Positions 4,040 to 10,586 of a stretch of DNA of 21,715 nucleotides are shown piece by piece. Origin of the DNA: a virus. Location: positions 1-21,715 of IMG/VR virus record IMGVR_UViG_3300008107_001243. One strand, written 5' to 3'. The notes under the pieces were generated by a model. That model was not told where the DNA came from and ran no database searches. It saw only the letters and a program-made list of their open reading frames with translations. The position numbers and the translations under genes were made by a program. Numbering within the stretch: the stretch's first letter is position 1; each line of letters begins with the position of its first letter.

Positions 4040-4345
4040 ATGCTGCTTAAACTAGGCAAATGGAATGTTCGTATCGTCAATACTGGCGACACTTATGGCA
4101 GGGCTATGTGCCTTACTAATGACAAAGCACCGATGGTAGAGTTCTACGATGTGCGATATCCACATACTCAGTATGGACAGTTTGTCTCACGCTATTATAT
4201 CTCCACCATACTTAGTCAAGACAGCCGTGGTGGTGAGTACTCTAACGGACTGTGCCTAGATGGTAGAGTGCCAGCGTGGCAAGTGTCTGCTGAGGATATG
4301 GCACAGGTTGTAACCTTTCTGAAAGAACATAATGCAAACACCTAA
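4040..4345 (+). CDS. Conserved phage hypothetical protein
   Basis: Encodes 101 residues. Features remembered from a phage family are GQFVSRYYISTIL in the middle and GLCLDGRVPAWQVSAEDM near the C-terminus. Function unknown. The start at ATG 4040 is chosen because GGGAG (4027-4031), within the end of the previous gene, is well placed; a TTG at 4025 in the same frame would overlap that gene and has no better site. The 3' end overlaps the start of the next gene by 14 bases and carries its TGAAA hairpin. Confidence 0.75.
   Translation: MLLKLGKWNVRIVNTGDTYGRAMCLTNDKAPMVEFYDVRYPHTQYGQFVSRYYISTILSQDSRGGEYSNGLCLDGRVPAWQVSAEDMAQVVTFLKEHNANT
4317..4327 (+). promoter_or_regulatory. Start-site hairpin TTC-TGAAA-GAA
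   Basis: A 3-bp stem with the TGAAA loop inside the end of the upstream gene, four bases before ATG 4332. It is the most downstream copy of the family seen in the window. Confidence 0.45.
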
Positions 4346-4553
4346 ATGTTATTATAGTTTTGCCCAACATAATGATGACGATATTAATAATTGGAGCGTC
4401 ATTGTAGATGGGATGCCAATATGCAGCAAGCGTACATTCCCTGAAGCTGTGCGCTGTGCTGAGAGTTTCAACCTAACACCATCAGAATACTTTTGGAATG
4501 GTGTAATAGGACAGTTTATTCAACTAGTTAATATTGAAGAGGTGAAAGCATGA
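4332..4553 (+). CDS. Small phage protein, unknown
   Basis: Encodes 73 residues, starting MQTPKCYYSFAQHNDDD. A short beta-like stretch (WSVIVDGMPICSK) is followed by a helix (FPEAVRCAESFNL) and a polar-to-aliphatic C-terminus. No family is recognised. It overlaps the previous gene by 14 bases and the next by ATGA, so translation is probably coupled along this run of small genes. From here to about 6776 the genes are tiny and AT-rich, typical of fast-changing early phage accessory genes. Confidence 0.65.
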   Translation: MQTPKCYYSFAQHNDDDINNWSVIVDGMPICSKRTFPEAVRCAESFNLTPSEYFWNGVIGQFIQLVNIEEVKA

Positions 4554-4714
4554 CAATACCAGAAACTATTGGTGCAGATATTGCCAAACAATGCAAGTGG
4601 GTAGGCGAAGATATTATGTCTGCTTTTCTTGAGGCACTGACTGATGCCAATCACCATACTTTGCGTTCACGGATTGAAGATGCATATAATAATTATCTTG
4701 ATGAAATATCATGA
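4550..4714 (+). CDS. 54-residue protein, unknown
   Basis: Begins MTIPETIGADIAKQCKWVGE and is predicted mostly helical and acidic (SRIEDAYNNYLDEIS at the end). ATGA overlaps at both ends and a GAGGTGAAAGC ribosome site upstream support it as a real gene in a coupled operon. No family is recognised and no function can be given. Confidence 0.65.
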   Translation: MTIPETIGADIAKQCKWVGEDIMSAFLEALTDANHHTLRSRIEDAYNNYLDEIS

Positions 4715-4881
4715 ATGCATACCGGCAGACACATTATCATTTCTTCTTGAACTGTGCAGACCACAGGCTTGCTCATGGACTAGCGACACTATCCCTTGAC
4801 CATATACAACGGGGCAAGTGGCTGAGTGAAGATGAGATTAAAGACTTTACAATTGCTTACATGATGGGGAATGAGCTATGA
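4711..4881 (+). CDS. 56-residue protein, unknown
   Basis: Begins MNAYRQTHYHFFLNCADHRL; the N-terminal half is rich in His and aromatic residues and the C-terminal half is acidic and helical (WLSEDEIKDFTIAYMMGNEL). It fills the space between two ATGA overlaps without a gap, the main evidence that it is expressed. No family is recognised. The histidines and a cysteine might bind a metal, but the spacing matches no motif I know. Confidence 0.6.
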   Translation: MNAYRQTHYHFFLNCADHRLAHGLATLSLDHIQRGKWLSEDEIKDFTIAYMMGNEL

Positions 4882-5096
4882 CAACACACATAGACATGTT
4901 TAATGTAGACAACTACTACACATGGGAAATGGCAGAGTTGCAAGGCGCTGTATATACAGTGGCTATACATTCTGTTGACGAACCCCATCATGGTGCTGGT
5001 AAATACATTATGGATGACATACTTGCTGCCATTAATGTAACATGTGAGATGTTAGATGGTAGCCCACATGTTAGAACCCGTATAAGGAGCGAATGA
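4878..5096 (+). CDS. Small phage protein, unknown
   Basis: Encodes 72 residues, starting MTTHIDMFNVDNYYTWEM and ending RTRIRSE. It contains several His and Met residues and an acidic middle (VDEPHHGAGKYIMDD). No family is recognised. It overlaps the previous gene by ATGA and ends one base before the next start, with that gene's AAGGAG ribosome site inside its last codons. Confidence 0.65.
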   Translation: MTTHIDMFNVDNYYTWEMAELQGAVYTVAIHSVDEPHHGAGKYIMDDILAAINVTCEMLDGSPHVRTRIRSE

Positions 5097-5097
5097 A

Positions 5098-5328
5098 ATG
5101 GCTAAAGTAGTATTTGAAAACAATGAATATATTCTCAGAGATGATTGGGGTATTGATGATGTTCGCAACATTATAGATTATGCTGACATTACAAAGGCTA
5201 AGTCTTTCACAGATGACGATTGTGTCCGTGTGCTTGAGATGGTAGCGGAGAGTTTCGATGCTAACTATGGCATCACATGGGATAGTTTGGAGCATGCCAT
5301 CACTACATATATAGAGGATTCAAAATGA
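5098..5328 (+). CDS. Small acidic phage protein, unknown
   Basis: Encodes 76 residues and is strongly acidic (DDWGIDDVRN, FTDDDCVRV). It ends IEDSK; two genes downstream end EESK and a third ends KETK, because this C-terminus also encodes the ribosome site of the following gene (GAGGATTCAAAATGA). The start at 5098 follows AAGGAG by nine bases. Acidic early phage proteins can act as DNA mimics or inhibitors, but there is no specific sign of that here. Confidence 0.65.
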   Translation: MAKVVFENNEYILRDDWGIDDVRNIIDYADITKAKSFTDDDCVRVLEMVAESFDANYGITWDSLEHAITTYIEDSK

Positions 5329-5390
5329 GTGACGCAGTTATATACTTGCTGCACATGATTGAGATCGTTATACTTTTTATTATCCATTGA
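5325..5390 (+). CDS. Possible 21-residue hydrophobic peptide
   Basis: Reads MSDAVIYLLHMIEIVILFII plus His, then TGA. Nearly the whole peptide is hydrophobic, like a single membrane span. It begins with an ATGA overlap and the same GAGGATTCAAAATG junction used by neighbouring genes, and ends 13 bases before the next start, so it fits the operon. Because of its size this remains a tentative call; it may only serve translational coupling. Confidence 0.4.
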   Translation: MSDAVIYLLHMIEIVILFIIH

Positions 5391-5403
5391 AAGAGGAAAC
5401 AAA

Positions 5404-5562
5404 ATGAAGTATTCAGTAACAGTGGCGTTCAGCCTTTTGCAAACCATTGAGGTGGATGCAGACAGCAAAGATGATGCTATGCTCGCCGCATGGGACTTGT
5501 TCGACCAAGCCAAGGCAGTGCTTGGCGAGGGGGAGATTATCTGTGTAGAGGAATCAAAATGA
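5404..5562 (+). CDS. DpnD/PcfM-like small protein, first paralogue
   Basis: Encodes 52 residues: MKYSVTVAFSLLQTIEVDAD, then SKDDAMLAAWDLFDQ, ending VEESK. The strand-strand-helix pattern with an alternating N-terminal strand and SK(D/S)(D/E)A before the helix is that of the small DpnD/PcfM-like family, common in phages and plasmids and of unknown function. The next gene is a clear paralogue. The start follows AGAGGAAACAAA; a TTG further upstream in frame is rejected. The final codons hold the ribosome site of the next gene. Confidence 0.65.
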   Translation: MKYSVTVAFSLLQTIEVDADSKDDAMLAAWDLFDQAKAVLGEGEIICVEESK

Positions 5563-5735
5563 AAACATTTAAAATAGTTATGACCCGTACAGTTTATCAA
5601 TGTGCTGAAATTGAAATAGAAGCATCCTCTAAATCAGAAGCTGTGCAACAAGTATTAGATACTCCAGAGCAGCATGTGTGGGATACAGACTTTATATTAG
5701 ATTATGAAATTGCTTACCTAGAGGAATCAAAATGA
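5559..5735 (+). CDS. DpnD/PcfM-like small protein, second paralogue
   Basis: Encodes 58 residues: MKTFKIVMTRTVYQCAEIEI, then EASSKSEAVQQVLDT, ending YLEESK. It shares the strand-strand-helix layout, the SK-x-E/D-A step and the EESK end with the preceding gene, so the pair probably arose by tandem duplication. The function of the family is unknown. It starts with an ATGA overlap and a GAGGAATCAAA ribosome site; an earlier in-frame start at 5490 lies deep in the previous gene and is rejected. Confidence 0.68.
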   Translation: MKTFKIVMTRTVYQCAEIEIEASSKSEAVQQVLDTPEQHVWDTDFILDYEIAYLEESK

Positions 5736-5965
5736 AACAGTCAGACTATTCAAGACTTGAAGACATGTTAGGCCGTGCATATGAGTTGGCTGCACAGGTT
5801 GTGAACGGAGACAAGGCAGACACCTCACTTGCTGAGGAAGTATGTGGTGAGTGTGCTGAACTACTGGCACTCATGGATAATGACATGGGTGTATTCGGTG
5901 AAGAGGAAGTGATCGATAAAGAACTGCAATCTTTGGCTCTCATGTTACAAAAGGAAACAAAATGA
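5732..5965 (+). CDS. Small acidic helical protein, unknown
   Basis: Encodes 77 residues, predicted almost entirely helical (YSRLEDMLGRAYELAAQVV, then AEEVCGECAELLALM), strongly acidic and ending KETK. A CGEC pair lies at about residues 38-41, but a redox role is not supported by other features. ATGA overlaps at both ends place it in the coupled run. No family is recognised. Confidence 0.65.
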   Translation: MKQSDYSRLEDMLGRAYELAAQVVNGDKADTSLAEEVCGECAELLALMDNDMGVFGEEEVIDKELQSLALMLQKETK

Positions 5966-6234
5966 AAACATTCACAGTGATTGTATACTCCGATGCAGGG
6001 CATGCATGGGGCAAGGTGAAGCGTCAAGTGCTGGTGAATCTAGGCATTGCAGACAAGGTGTCTACATACAGCTACCAGTACAAGGACAATGTATATCTTG
6101 AAGAGGACTGCGATCTCAGGCTATTGATGGAGGCACTGCCTGAAACAACTCGCATTAAGTTTGTTGAGAAGCACACCGATAATAACAGCCGCATCCGTTC
6201 ATACTCTCATTACTCCACAGAAAGCGCAACATGA
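5962..6234 (+). CDS. Conserved phage hypothetical protein
   Basis: Encodes 90 residues. The pattern GHAWGKVKRQVLVNLGIADK (about residues 13-32), then YSYQYKDNVYLEEDCDL and a C-terminal NNSRIRSYSHY, is one I associate with a widespread small phage protein of unknown function. ATGA overlaps at both ends. The C-terminal RIRSYSHY is basic and aromatic, so it may contact nucleic acid or another protein; this is inference. Confidence 0.7.
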   Translation: MKTFTVIVYSDAGHAWGKVKRQVLVNLGIADKVSTYSYQYKDNVYLEEDCDLRLLMEALPETTRIKFVEKHTDNNSRIRSYSHYSTESAT

Positions 6235-6377
6235 TAGATACTAGAGTGCCATCGATTACACTGGTATATAAACTAGTGAACGCTGCTATACATGAGTTTG
6301 AAGATAAAGAATATGAAGAAGCTATTGAGTCACTTGAGTTGGCGAAGCGAACTCTTGAGGATATAGCAGATGTTTAA
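6231..6377 (+). CDS. 48-residue helical protein, unknown
   Basis: Begins MIDTRVPSITLVYKLVNAAI and continues as one acidic amphipathic helix or helical hairpin (EFEDKEYEEAIESLELAKRT), resembling a single helical repeat. It overlaps the previous gene by ATGA and the next by eight bases, leaving no gap, which supports expression. No family is recognised. Confidence 0.6.
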   Translation: MIDTRVPSITLVYKLVNAAIHEFEDKEYEEAIESLELAKRTLEDIADV

Positions 6378-6609
6378 TATGCTGGCAATAAGCGCTGGTT
6401 GTTTTGCCATATTATCCTTTGCCTTTTGGGTAGGTGGTGAGACTGAGCGTATGAAGCAAGAGCTTATAGCTGCACAGATAGAGAGCAGGTGCTACGCTAA
6501 GGGTAAGTTTGAAGCATTTGTTGCCAAGGATGGCACAGACTATGCTTGTTTCAAACAAAACATTGAGACAAAGAAGATTAGCAGATCATCAATTGTTATG
6601 GGAGAGTGA
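6370..6609 (+). CDS. Small membrane-anchored protein, unknown
   Basis: Encodes 79 residues. Residues 3-22 (including LAISAGCFAILSFAFWVGG) form a signal anchor or uncleaved signal peptide, followed by a charged domain with two cysteines (SRCYAK and YACFK). The layout suggests one membrane span with the C-terminal part in the periplasm and a possible disulfide. It is not a clear spanin. An alternative start at 6379 would shorten the protein by three residues. It overlaps the previous gene by eight bases. Confidence 0.65.
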   Translation: MFNMLAISAGCFAILSFAFWVGGETERMKQELIAAQIESRCYAKGKFEAFVAKDGTDYACFKQNIETKKISRSSIVMGE

Positions 6610-6611
6610 GT

Positions 6612-6776
6612 ATGGCATACGAATATATGCTTGGATATATGCAAGGACGCAGAGGACAATTTCGTTTCCGGCAAAATGTCAGTGATGAATACAATGCCGG
6701 ATACTTAAAAGGGTTTGCGTTATATGAGGGTGACATAATGATACTGAGACAACTAGTTAATAGGTACAACAAATGA
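6612..6776 (+). CDS. 54-residue basic protein, unknown
   Basis: Begins MAYEYMLGYMQGRRGQFRFR and has a repeated Tyr-Gly rhythm (GYMQG, then AGYLKGF). The ribosome site GGAGAGTGAGT lies just upstream, at the end of the previous gene, and the gene ends with an ATGA overlap. The tail is MILRQLVNRYNK. It is Arg-rich in the first half; a nucleic-acid or host-protein target is possible but unsupported. No family is recognised. Confidence 0.6.
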   Translation: MAYEYMLGYMQGRRGQFRFRQNVSDEYNAGYLKGFALYEGDIMILRQLVNRYNK

Positions 6777-7051
6777 AAGGTGCTTACATGATTACCGATA
6801 TTGATATCAATGACTTTGAAGTGCTGCCAGTGCGTGAGCTTTACAAGTGTAGGCCACGAAGCTATGTGCAGCTACCAACTGGTGAGGTGTTCTTCTACGA
6901 TCACATTGACGGCTCGTACAGCTACTGCCTGAACATGTTCGGTGAGGTGTGTCACTTGGCTGCATGGCAGAGTGTGCATCCGCTTGATAGGGTCAGGCTT
7001 TGGATACCAGCACTTGATAAAGACCCTTCACCTAAGTCGGACATTGCTTGA
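6773..7051 (+). CDS. Conserved phage hypothetical protein
   Basis: Encodes 92 residues from ATG 6773 (ATGA overlap); an in-frame ATG at 6788, five codons later, follows AAAGGTG and could also be used. The middle reads SYVQLPTGEVFFYDHIDGSY and then SYCLNMFGEVCHLAAWQSVH, a compact beta-rich small domain that I recall from other phage early regions, function unknown. It is the last gene of the first small-gene operon: its stop codon overlaps the -35 box of promoter P4. Confidence 0.65.
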   Translation: MKGAYMITDIDINDFEVLPVRELYKCRPRSYVQLPTGEVFFYDHIDGSYSYCLNMFGEVCHLAAWQSVHPLDRVRLWIPALDKDPSPKSDIA

Positions 7052-7077
7052 CAAATATTTAACTTCTCGTTTATAAT
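7048..7077 (+). promoter_or_regulatory. Sigma-70 promoter P4
   Basis: TTGACA (7048-7053) and TATAAT (7072-7077), both perfect, with an 18-bp spacer. The -35 box overlaps the stop codon of the upstream gene. The leader to ATG 7124 is about 40 bases and contains AGC-AATTTC-GCT and AATAGGAAACA. The flanks differ from P1-P3. It drives the DUF932 gene and probably what follows. Confidence 0.85.
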
Positions 7078-7123
7078 CTAACCCCTCAGCAATTTCGCTG
7101 GCTTCTCAATAGGAAACATCCGT

Positions 7124-7966
7124 ATGTCTAAACATGTCATCTTCTCCCGCAATGCCAACAACACAGCCCTGACAACAGAGCGTATCCAACAGCTATCCCC
7201 TGCTGTGTTCGCCACTACCAAGCATGACCGCTTGACTGATCGTTATGTTGCACTGCACACTAGCGATCTCATCCCTGTGATGCAGGACTATGGATATGCT
7301 CCAGTGCAAGCAGCACAAAAGCGTAGCCGTAAGGTAGCTGCTGAGCATTCAGCCCACATGATTGCCTTTGCTCGTACTATCGACACTGACTTTGCTCAGG
7401 GTGATGTGCGTCCTGAAATCATCCTGTACAACAGCCATGATGGCAGCAGCAGCGTCAAGTTGTTTGCTGGTGCATTCCGATTCATCTGCTCTAACGGCAT
7501 CGTTGCTGGTGACGGCTTCCAGAATCGTATGTATCACAACACCTCTGCATTGTCAGGCTTTGAAGACATGCTGCGTAACACAGTGGCTAACCTGCCAGCT
7601 ATGATGGAGCGTATCAACCTGCTCAAGAGTGTGCAGTTGTCCAGCGCCACAGCCTATGAGATGGCTAAGCGTAGTGTTGCTACTCGTTGGGACATGTACG
7701 ATACACAGGAGAAGGGTGTCTATGCCATCGAGAAAACCATCACCGATGTGCTTGCCATCAACCGCAATGAGGATGACCACATGGATGCATTCACTGTGTT
7801 CAACCGCATTCAAGAGAGCGTCATCCGTGGCAAGGCATTCGTCAAGAGCTTGACTGAGGCAACACCACACGGCTCTATCCGTAAGGCTCGACCCATCAAC
7901 AGCGTGAAAGAAAACATCCGCATCAATGGCGAGTTGTGGGACATTGCTGAAGAGATGGCTGCGTAA
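7124..7966 (+). CDS. DUF932 family phage/plasmid-like protein
   Basis: Encodes 280 residues. The middle of the protein (KLFAGAFRFICSNGIVAGDG, near residue 112) is the typical core of the DUF932 (phage/plasmid-like) family, found on many phages and plasmids; its function is not established. The C-terminal third is helical and ends with ENIRINGELWDIAEEMAA. It is transcribed from its own promoter P4 and has the good site AATAGGAAACATCC before ATG 7124. Being first after a strong promoter, it is probably abundant. Confidence 0.82.
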   Translation: MSKHVIFSRNANNTALTTERIQQLSPAVFATTKHDRLTDRYVALHTSDLIPVMQDYGYAPVQAAQKRSRKVAAEHSAHMIAFARTIDTDFAQGDVRPEIILYNSHDGSSSVKLFAGAFRFICSNGIVAGDGFQNRMYHNTSALSGFEDMLRNTVANLPAMMERINLLKSVQLSSATAYEMAKRSVATRWDMYDTQEKGVYAIEKTITDVLAINRNEDDHMDAFTVFNRIQESVIRGKAFVKSLTEATPHGSIRKARPINSVKENIRINGELWDIAEEMAA

Positions 7967-7981
7967 CTAGTGTAGTACTTG

Positions 7982-8009
7982 ATGCACATCATTTAAGTAT
8001 GGTGTGCAT
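7982..8009 (+). promoter_or_regulatory. 11-bp-stem hairpin between DUF932 and ADP-ribosylglycohydrolase genes
   Basis: Arms ATGCACATCAT (7982-7992) and ATGGTGTGCAT (7999-8009) pair over 11 bp with one G-U, loop TTAAGT; three more weak pairs can extend the base. No T-run follows, so this is probably a processing or stability hairpin or a partial attenuator rather than a full terminator. Confidence 0.65.
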
Positions 8010-8034
8010 TGACAACAACACAAGGGGTATATGT

Positions 8035-8865
8035 ATGGATAAAGACTATGCAATTGGCATGTTTATTGGCACAGCTATTGGTGATGCACTTGGCGCACCA
8101 CTAGAATTTACACAGCCAAACACAGGGCATCCGCTCACTGAGATGGTGGGTGGTGGCGCTCACGATACTGCTGTTGGTGAGTGGACAGATGACACAGCCA
8201 TGATGGTATGCATTGCCGATGCGTACATCAACTTCAAAACCTTTTCACCGAAGGTGATTGCTAATAATTTCGTTGATTGGAAACGCTACGGCACACATGG
8301 TACTCGTGACTATTGCTTTGACATTGGCCGTACAACATCTGATGCACTGTCGAGCATTGAGAAGTCCCGCATCTATGGTGGCAGCACAGACTACAAGACC
8401 AGCGGCAATGGTTCTATCATGCGAATGGCAGCTAATGTTATGGTCAATCACAGATGCATGGCACTAGCTATTGGCGAGTCTGTTGCGACAGCACTGATTA
8501 CACATGGCACAAAAGACACTGTGCAATATGTATCGGCACTGGCTGAAGAGCTTCATCGTGGCAGCAGACTGTCTTGCTATGATGGTCTGCGTGTCAAAGG
8601 TGCTGATAAGATTGATGGCTCTGTGATGGGTTGCTATGCTTCAGCATGGGATAGCATTGCTCGTACAACAAACTTTAAAGACGCTGTTGTACATGCCATC
8701 AACAAGGGTGGTGATGCTGACACAGTGGGTGCTGTCACTGGTATGATTGCTGGCCGTATCTATGGCTACTCTGCCATCCCTCAGCGCTGGCTCGACAAGC
8801 TGGTCAAGCATGATGAGTTGCTCAGCATGGCTGAAGACCTATACAACCTGTACGAAGAAGATTGA
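8035..8865 (+). CDS. ADP-ribosylglycohydrolase (ARH/DraG family)
   Basis: Encodes 276 residues, a full-length member of the family. It has the N-terminal GTAIGDALGAPLEF (12-25), the metal-binding WTDDT (50-54), a central SGNGSIMR, and the C-terminal GGDADT (225-230). Enzymes of this type use two Mg ions to remove ADP-ribose from proteins or small molecules. In a phage it could reverse ADP-ribosylation imposed by host defences or balance the NAD pool; this is inference. The start at 8035 is chosen because AAGGGG (8022-8027) is seven bases before it; an in-frame start at 7999 lies within the upstream hairpin. Confidence 0.88.
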   Translation: MDKDYAIGMFIGTAIGDALGAPLEFTQPNTGHPLTEMVGGGAHDTAVGEWTDDTAMMVCIADAYINFKTFSPKVIANNFVDWKRYGTHGTRDYCFDIGRTTSDALSSIEKSRIYGGSTDYKTSGNGSIMRMAANVMVNHRCMALAIGESVATALITHGTKDTVQYVSALAEELHRGSRLSCYDGLRVKGADKIDGSVMGCYASAWDSIARTTNFKDAVVHAINKGGDADTVGAVTGMIAGRIYGYSAIPQRWLDKLVKHDELLSMAEDLYNLYEED

Positions 8866-8866
8866 C

Positions 8867-9220
8867 ATGACAATACAATCAACAAGTGACGGCGCTGCTG
8901 TCGTTGACACAGAGTATTTCTGGATACCTATAGATGAGCATACACCAAGAGGTGCAAAGCTACAGCTGTTGGGGCAGGGTGGCGTAGCCATCTACTCCAT
9001 TTATAATGGTGATAAATTCTGGACACACTGGTGTCCTTTGCCTAAGAACTCTCGTAAGATCAAACCATATCCGTCTGTAGTTCCAGATGATATTGAAGAG
9101 CTTAGCGTAGAGTGGTACAGCATTGGGCAGATGCTTATTGGTGCGGTACTTGCGGCACTTGTGGTGGTGGCTGCGCTTTTAATATTCACTGGCATGTACA
9201 TAGGCAGGATGCTCATATGA
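8867..9220 (+). CDS. Membrane-anchored phage protein with N-terminal cytoplasmic domain
   Basis: Encodes 117 residues. The N-terminal part (FWIPIDEHTPRGAKLQLLGQ, then a beta-rich stretch ending FWTHWCPLPKN) recalls small phage domains such as DUF551. It is followed by a linker and a C-terminal hydrophobic segment at about residues 87-112, so the protein is probably tail-anchored in the inner membrane. The start at 8867 comes one base after the previous stop; an in-frame start at 8747 lies far inside the ADP-ribosylglycohydrolase gene and is rejected. It overlaps the recombinase start by ATGA. Function unknown. Confidence 0.65.
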   Translation: MTIQSTSDGAAVVDTEYFWIPIDEHTPRGAKLQLLGQGGVAIYSIYNGDKFWTHWCPLPKNSRKIKPYPSVVPDDIEELSVEWYSIGQMLIGAVLAALVVVAALLIFTGMYIGRMLI

Positions 9221-10314
9221 AACTACCACGCTACCTATTATCCTTCATCCGCTATGACACTACACATTACCGCTACAACCCTCCAGTAGATGCGATTGAT
9301 GCTGGTATAGTTGAGCGTAAGGCATGTGGCACAGACTACGAAGCTGCTGTCGAGTATGCTGAGAACCATAACGCAATCATGGATTCGTGGCGTAAGGAAC
9401 ACCGCTACTTAAAGAACTTGTCTGAGAAGTCTAGGGTTGAAGACCTGTTCAAGTCTTACATCAACAGCATTGGCTACAAAGCTCTGTCGCCAAAGAGCAA
9501 GACTGATTATGTCTACTACTTGAAGCAATGGTTTCATGACACCACAGTGGCACAGGAACTATACAGGACAAGGCTGTGTGACATTGCCACACCAATGTGT
9601 CAGCGTATCTACGACAAGCATGCAGAGAACAGTGTTAGCCTTGCCAATCACACACTGGCTGTCTATCGTTTGTTGTTTAGCTTTGCTATTCGCAATGGCT
9701 TTACAAAGCACAACCCTTTCACTGAGGTGAGTAGACGGCAAGACAAACCAAGGCGTGTGGTGTGGGAAAAGAAACACATCAAGCAATTCATGGACAAGGC
9801 ATTCACCAAGTATGAGTGGCGTAACATTGGACTGCTGGTGTACATGGCCTACTCATGGGGTCAGAGGCTAGGCGACATGCGACTGCTCACATGGGACAAC
9901 TACGATGCTGACACAGGGGTGATGAAGCTGGAGCAGAGCAAGCGCAGGGCAAGGGTGGAGATACCAACCAGCGCTGCCTTGCGTGAGATGCTGGCACAGC
10001 AGAAGGCTGACATTGGCTGGCAGAAGTACATTGTCCCGTCCCCTATTGGTGATGGTAGTGGTGGATTTAAACCTTACACTCTATTGCAATTGGCTAAGGT
10101 TGGTGGCACAATCATGCGAGAGTCTGGCATACCAGATCACCTTAAGATGATGGACATGAGGCGAACAGCAGTGACCGAGATGATTGAAGCTGGTGTACCG
10201 CTGACCAATGTCATGTCTGTCACAGGACATGCAACAACACATAGCCTTACACCTTACATTAAGAACACATTAAAGAGTGCATCTGTTGCACAGGATATGA
10301 GGGATATGATATGA
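9217..10314 (+). CDS. Tyrosine recombinase/integrase
   Basis: Encodes 365 residues, normal for a phage integrase. An N-terminal arm and core-binding domain is followed by a catalytic domain with the first Arg in GQRLGD (R217), a beta-hairpin with Lys (QSKRRARVEIP), the second Arg in MMDMRRTAVTEM (R315), the late His in VTGH (H338) and the nucleophile in TPYI (Y347). The first His of the usual HxxR box is Met (M312), as I recall for some phage relatives. There is no adjacent repressor, excisionase or obvious attP: the gene is tied to both neighbours by ATGA overlaps. It may integrate, resolve concatemers, or be a remnant of temperate ancestry. Confidence 0.85.
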   Translation: MKLPRYLLSFIRYDTTHYRYNPPVDAIDAGIVERKACGTDYEAAVEYAENHNAIMDSWRKEHRYLKNLSEKSRVEDLFKSYINSIGYKALSPKSKTDYVYYLKQWFHDTTVAQELYRTRLCDIATPMCQRIYDKHAENSVSLANHTLAVYRLLFSFAIRNGFTKHNPFTEVSRRQDKPRRVVWEKKHIKQFMDKAFTKYEWRNIGLLVYMAYSWGQRLGDMRLLTWDNYDADTGVMKLEQSKRRARVEIPTSAALREMLAQQKADIGWQKYIVPSPIGDGSGGFKPYTLLQLAKVGGTIMRESGIPDHLKMMDMRRTAVTEMIEAGVPLTNVMSVTGHATTHSLTPYIKNTLKSASVAQDMRDMI

Positions 10315-10586
10315 ATAAAGAAGACATCATCCGCATGGCGCATGAGGCTAATGTGTATTGCACTACTCGCCAACCAACTCTTGACGCTATGCTTCAGCGC
10401 TTTGCCGAGGTTGTCGCAGCAGCAGAGCGTGATGCAATCTACGATCAGTGGCACTCATGTGTCATGTCAGACTTAGAGAACGGCGTGAAGTGGTTGAATG
10501 AAAAGGCTGCTGCTGAATGGCATACAAACTATCCAGCGCAGAGTAATCTATTTCCATCATGGGTTGAATCAAGGGGCAGCAGATGA
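10311..10586 (+). CDS. Conserved phage hypothetical protein
   Basis: Encodes 91 residues beginning MNKEDIIRMAHEANVY, with LQRFAEVVAAAERDAIYDQ (about residues 28-46). This helix pattern (DIIRMA...RFA.LVAAAER) is very common in small proteins of phages of proteobacteria; the function is unknown. ATGA overlaps link it to the recombinase upstream and the next gene downstream. Confidence 0.7.
   Translation: MNKEDIIRMAHEANVYCTTRQPTLDAMLQRFAEVVAAAERDAIYDQWHSCVMSDLENGVKWLNEKAAAEWHTNYPAQSNLFPSWVESRGSR

Noticed and set aside
7349-7870. Minus-strand and out-of-frame open frames across the DUF932 gene and similar ones elsewhere
   Set aside because: They are shadows of the well-supported + strand genes, with no ribosome sites or family features. 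No minus-strand gene was found in the window.
8009-8033. TTGACA followed by TATATG before the ADP-ribosylglycohydrolase gene
   Set aside because: The spacer is only 13 bp, which is too short for a sigma-70 promoter.
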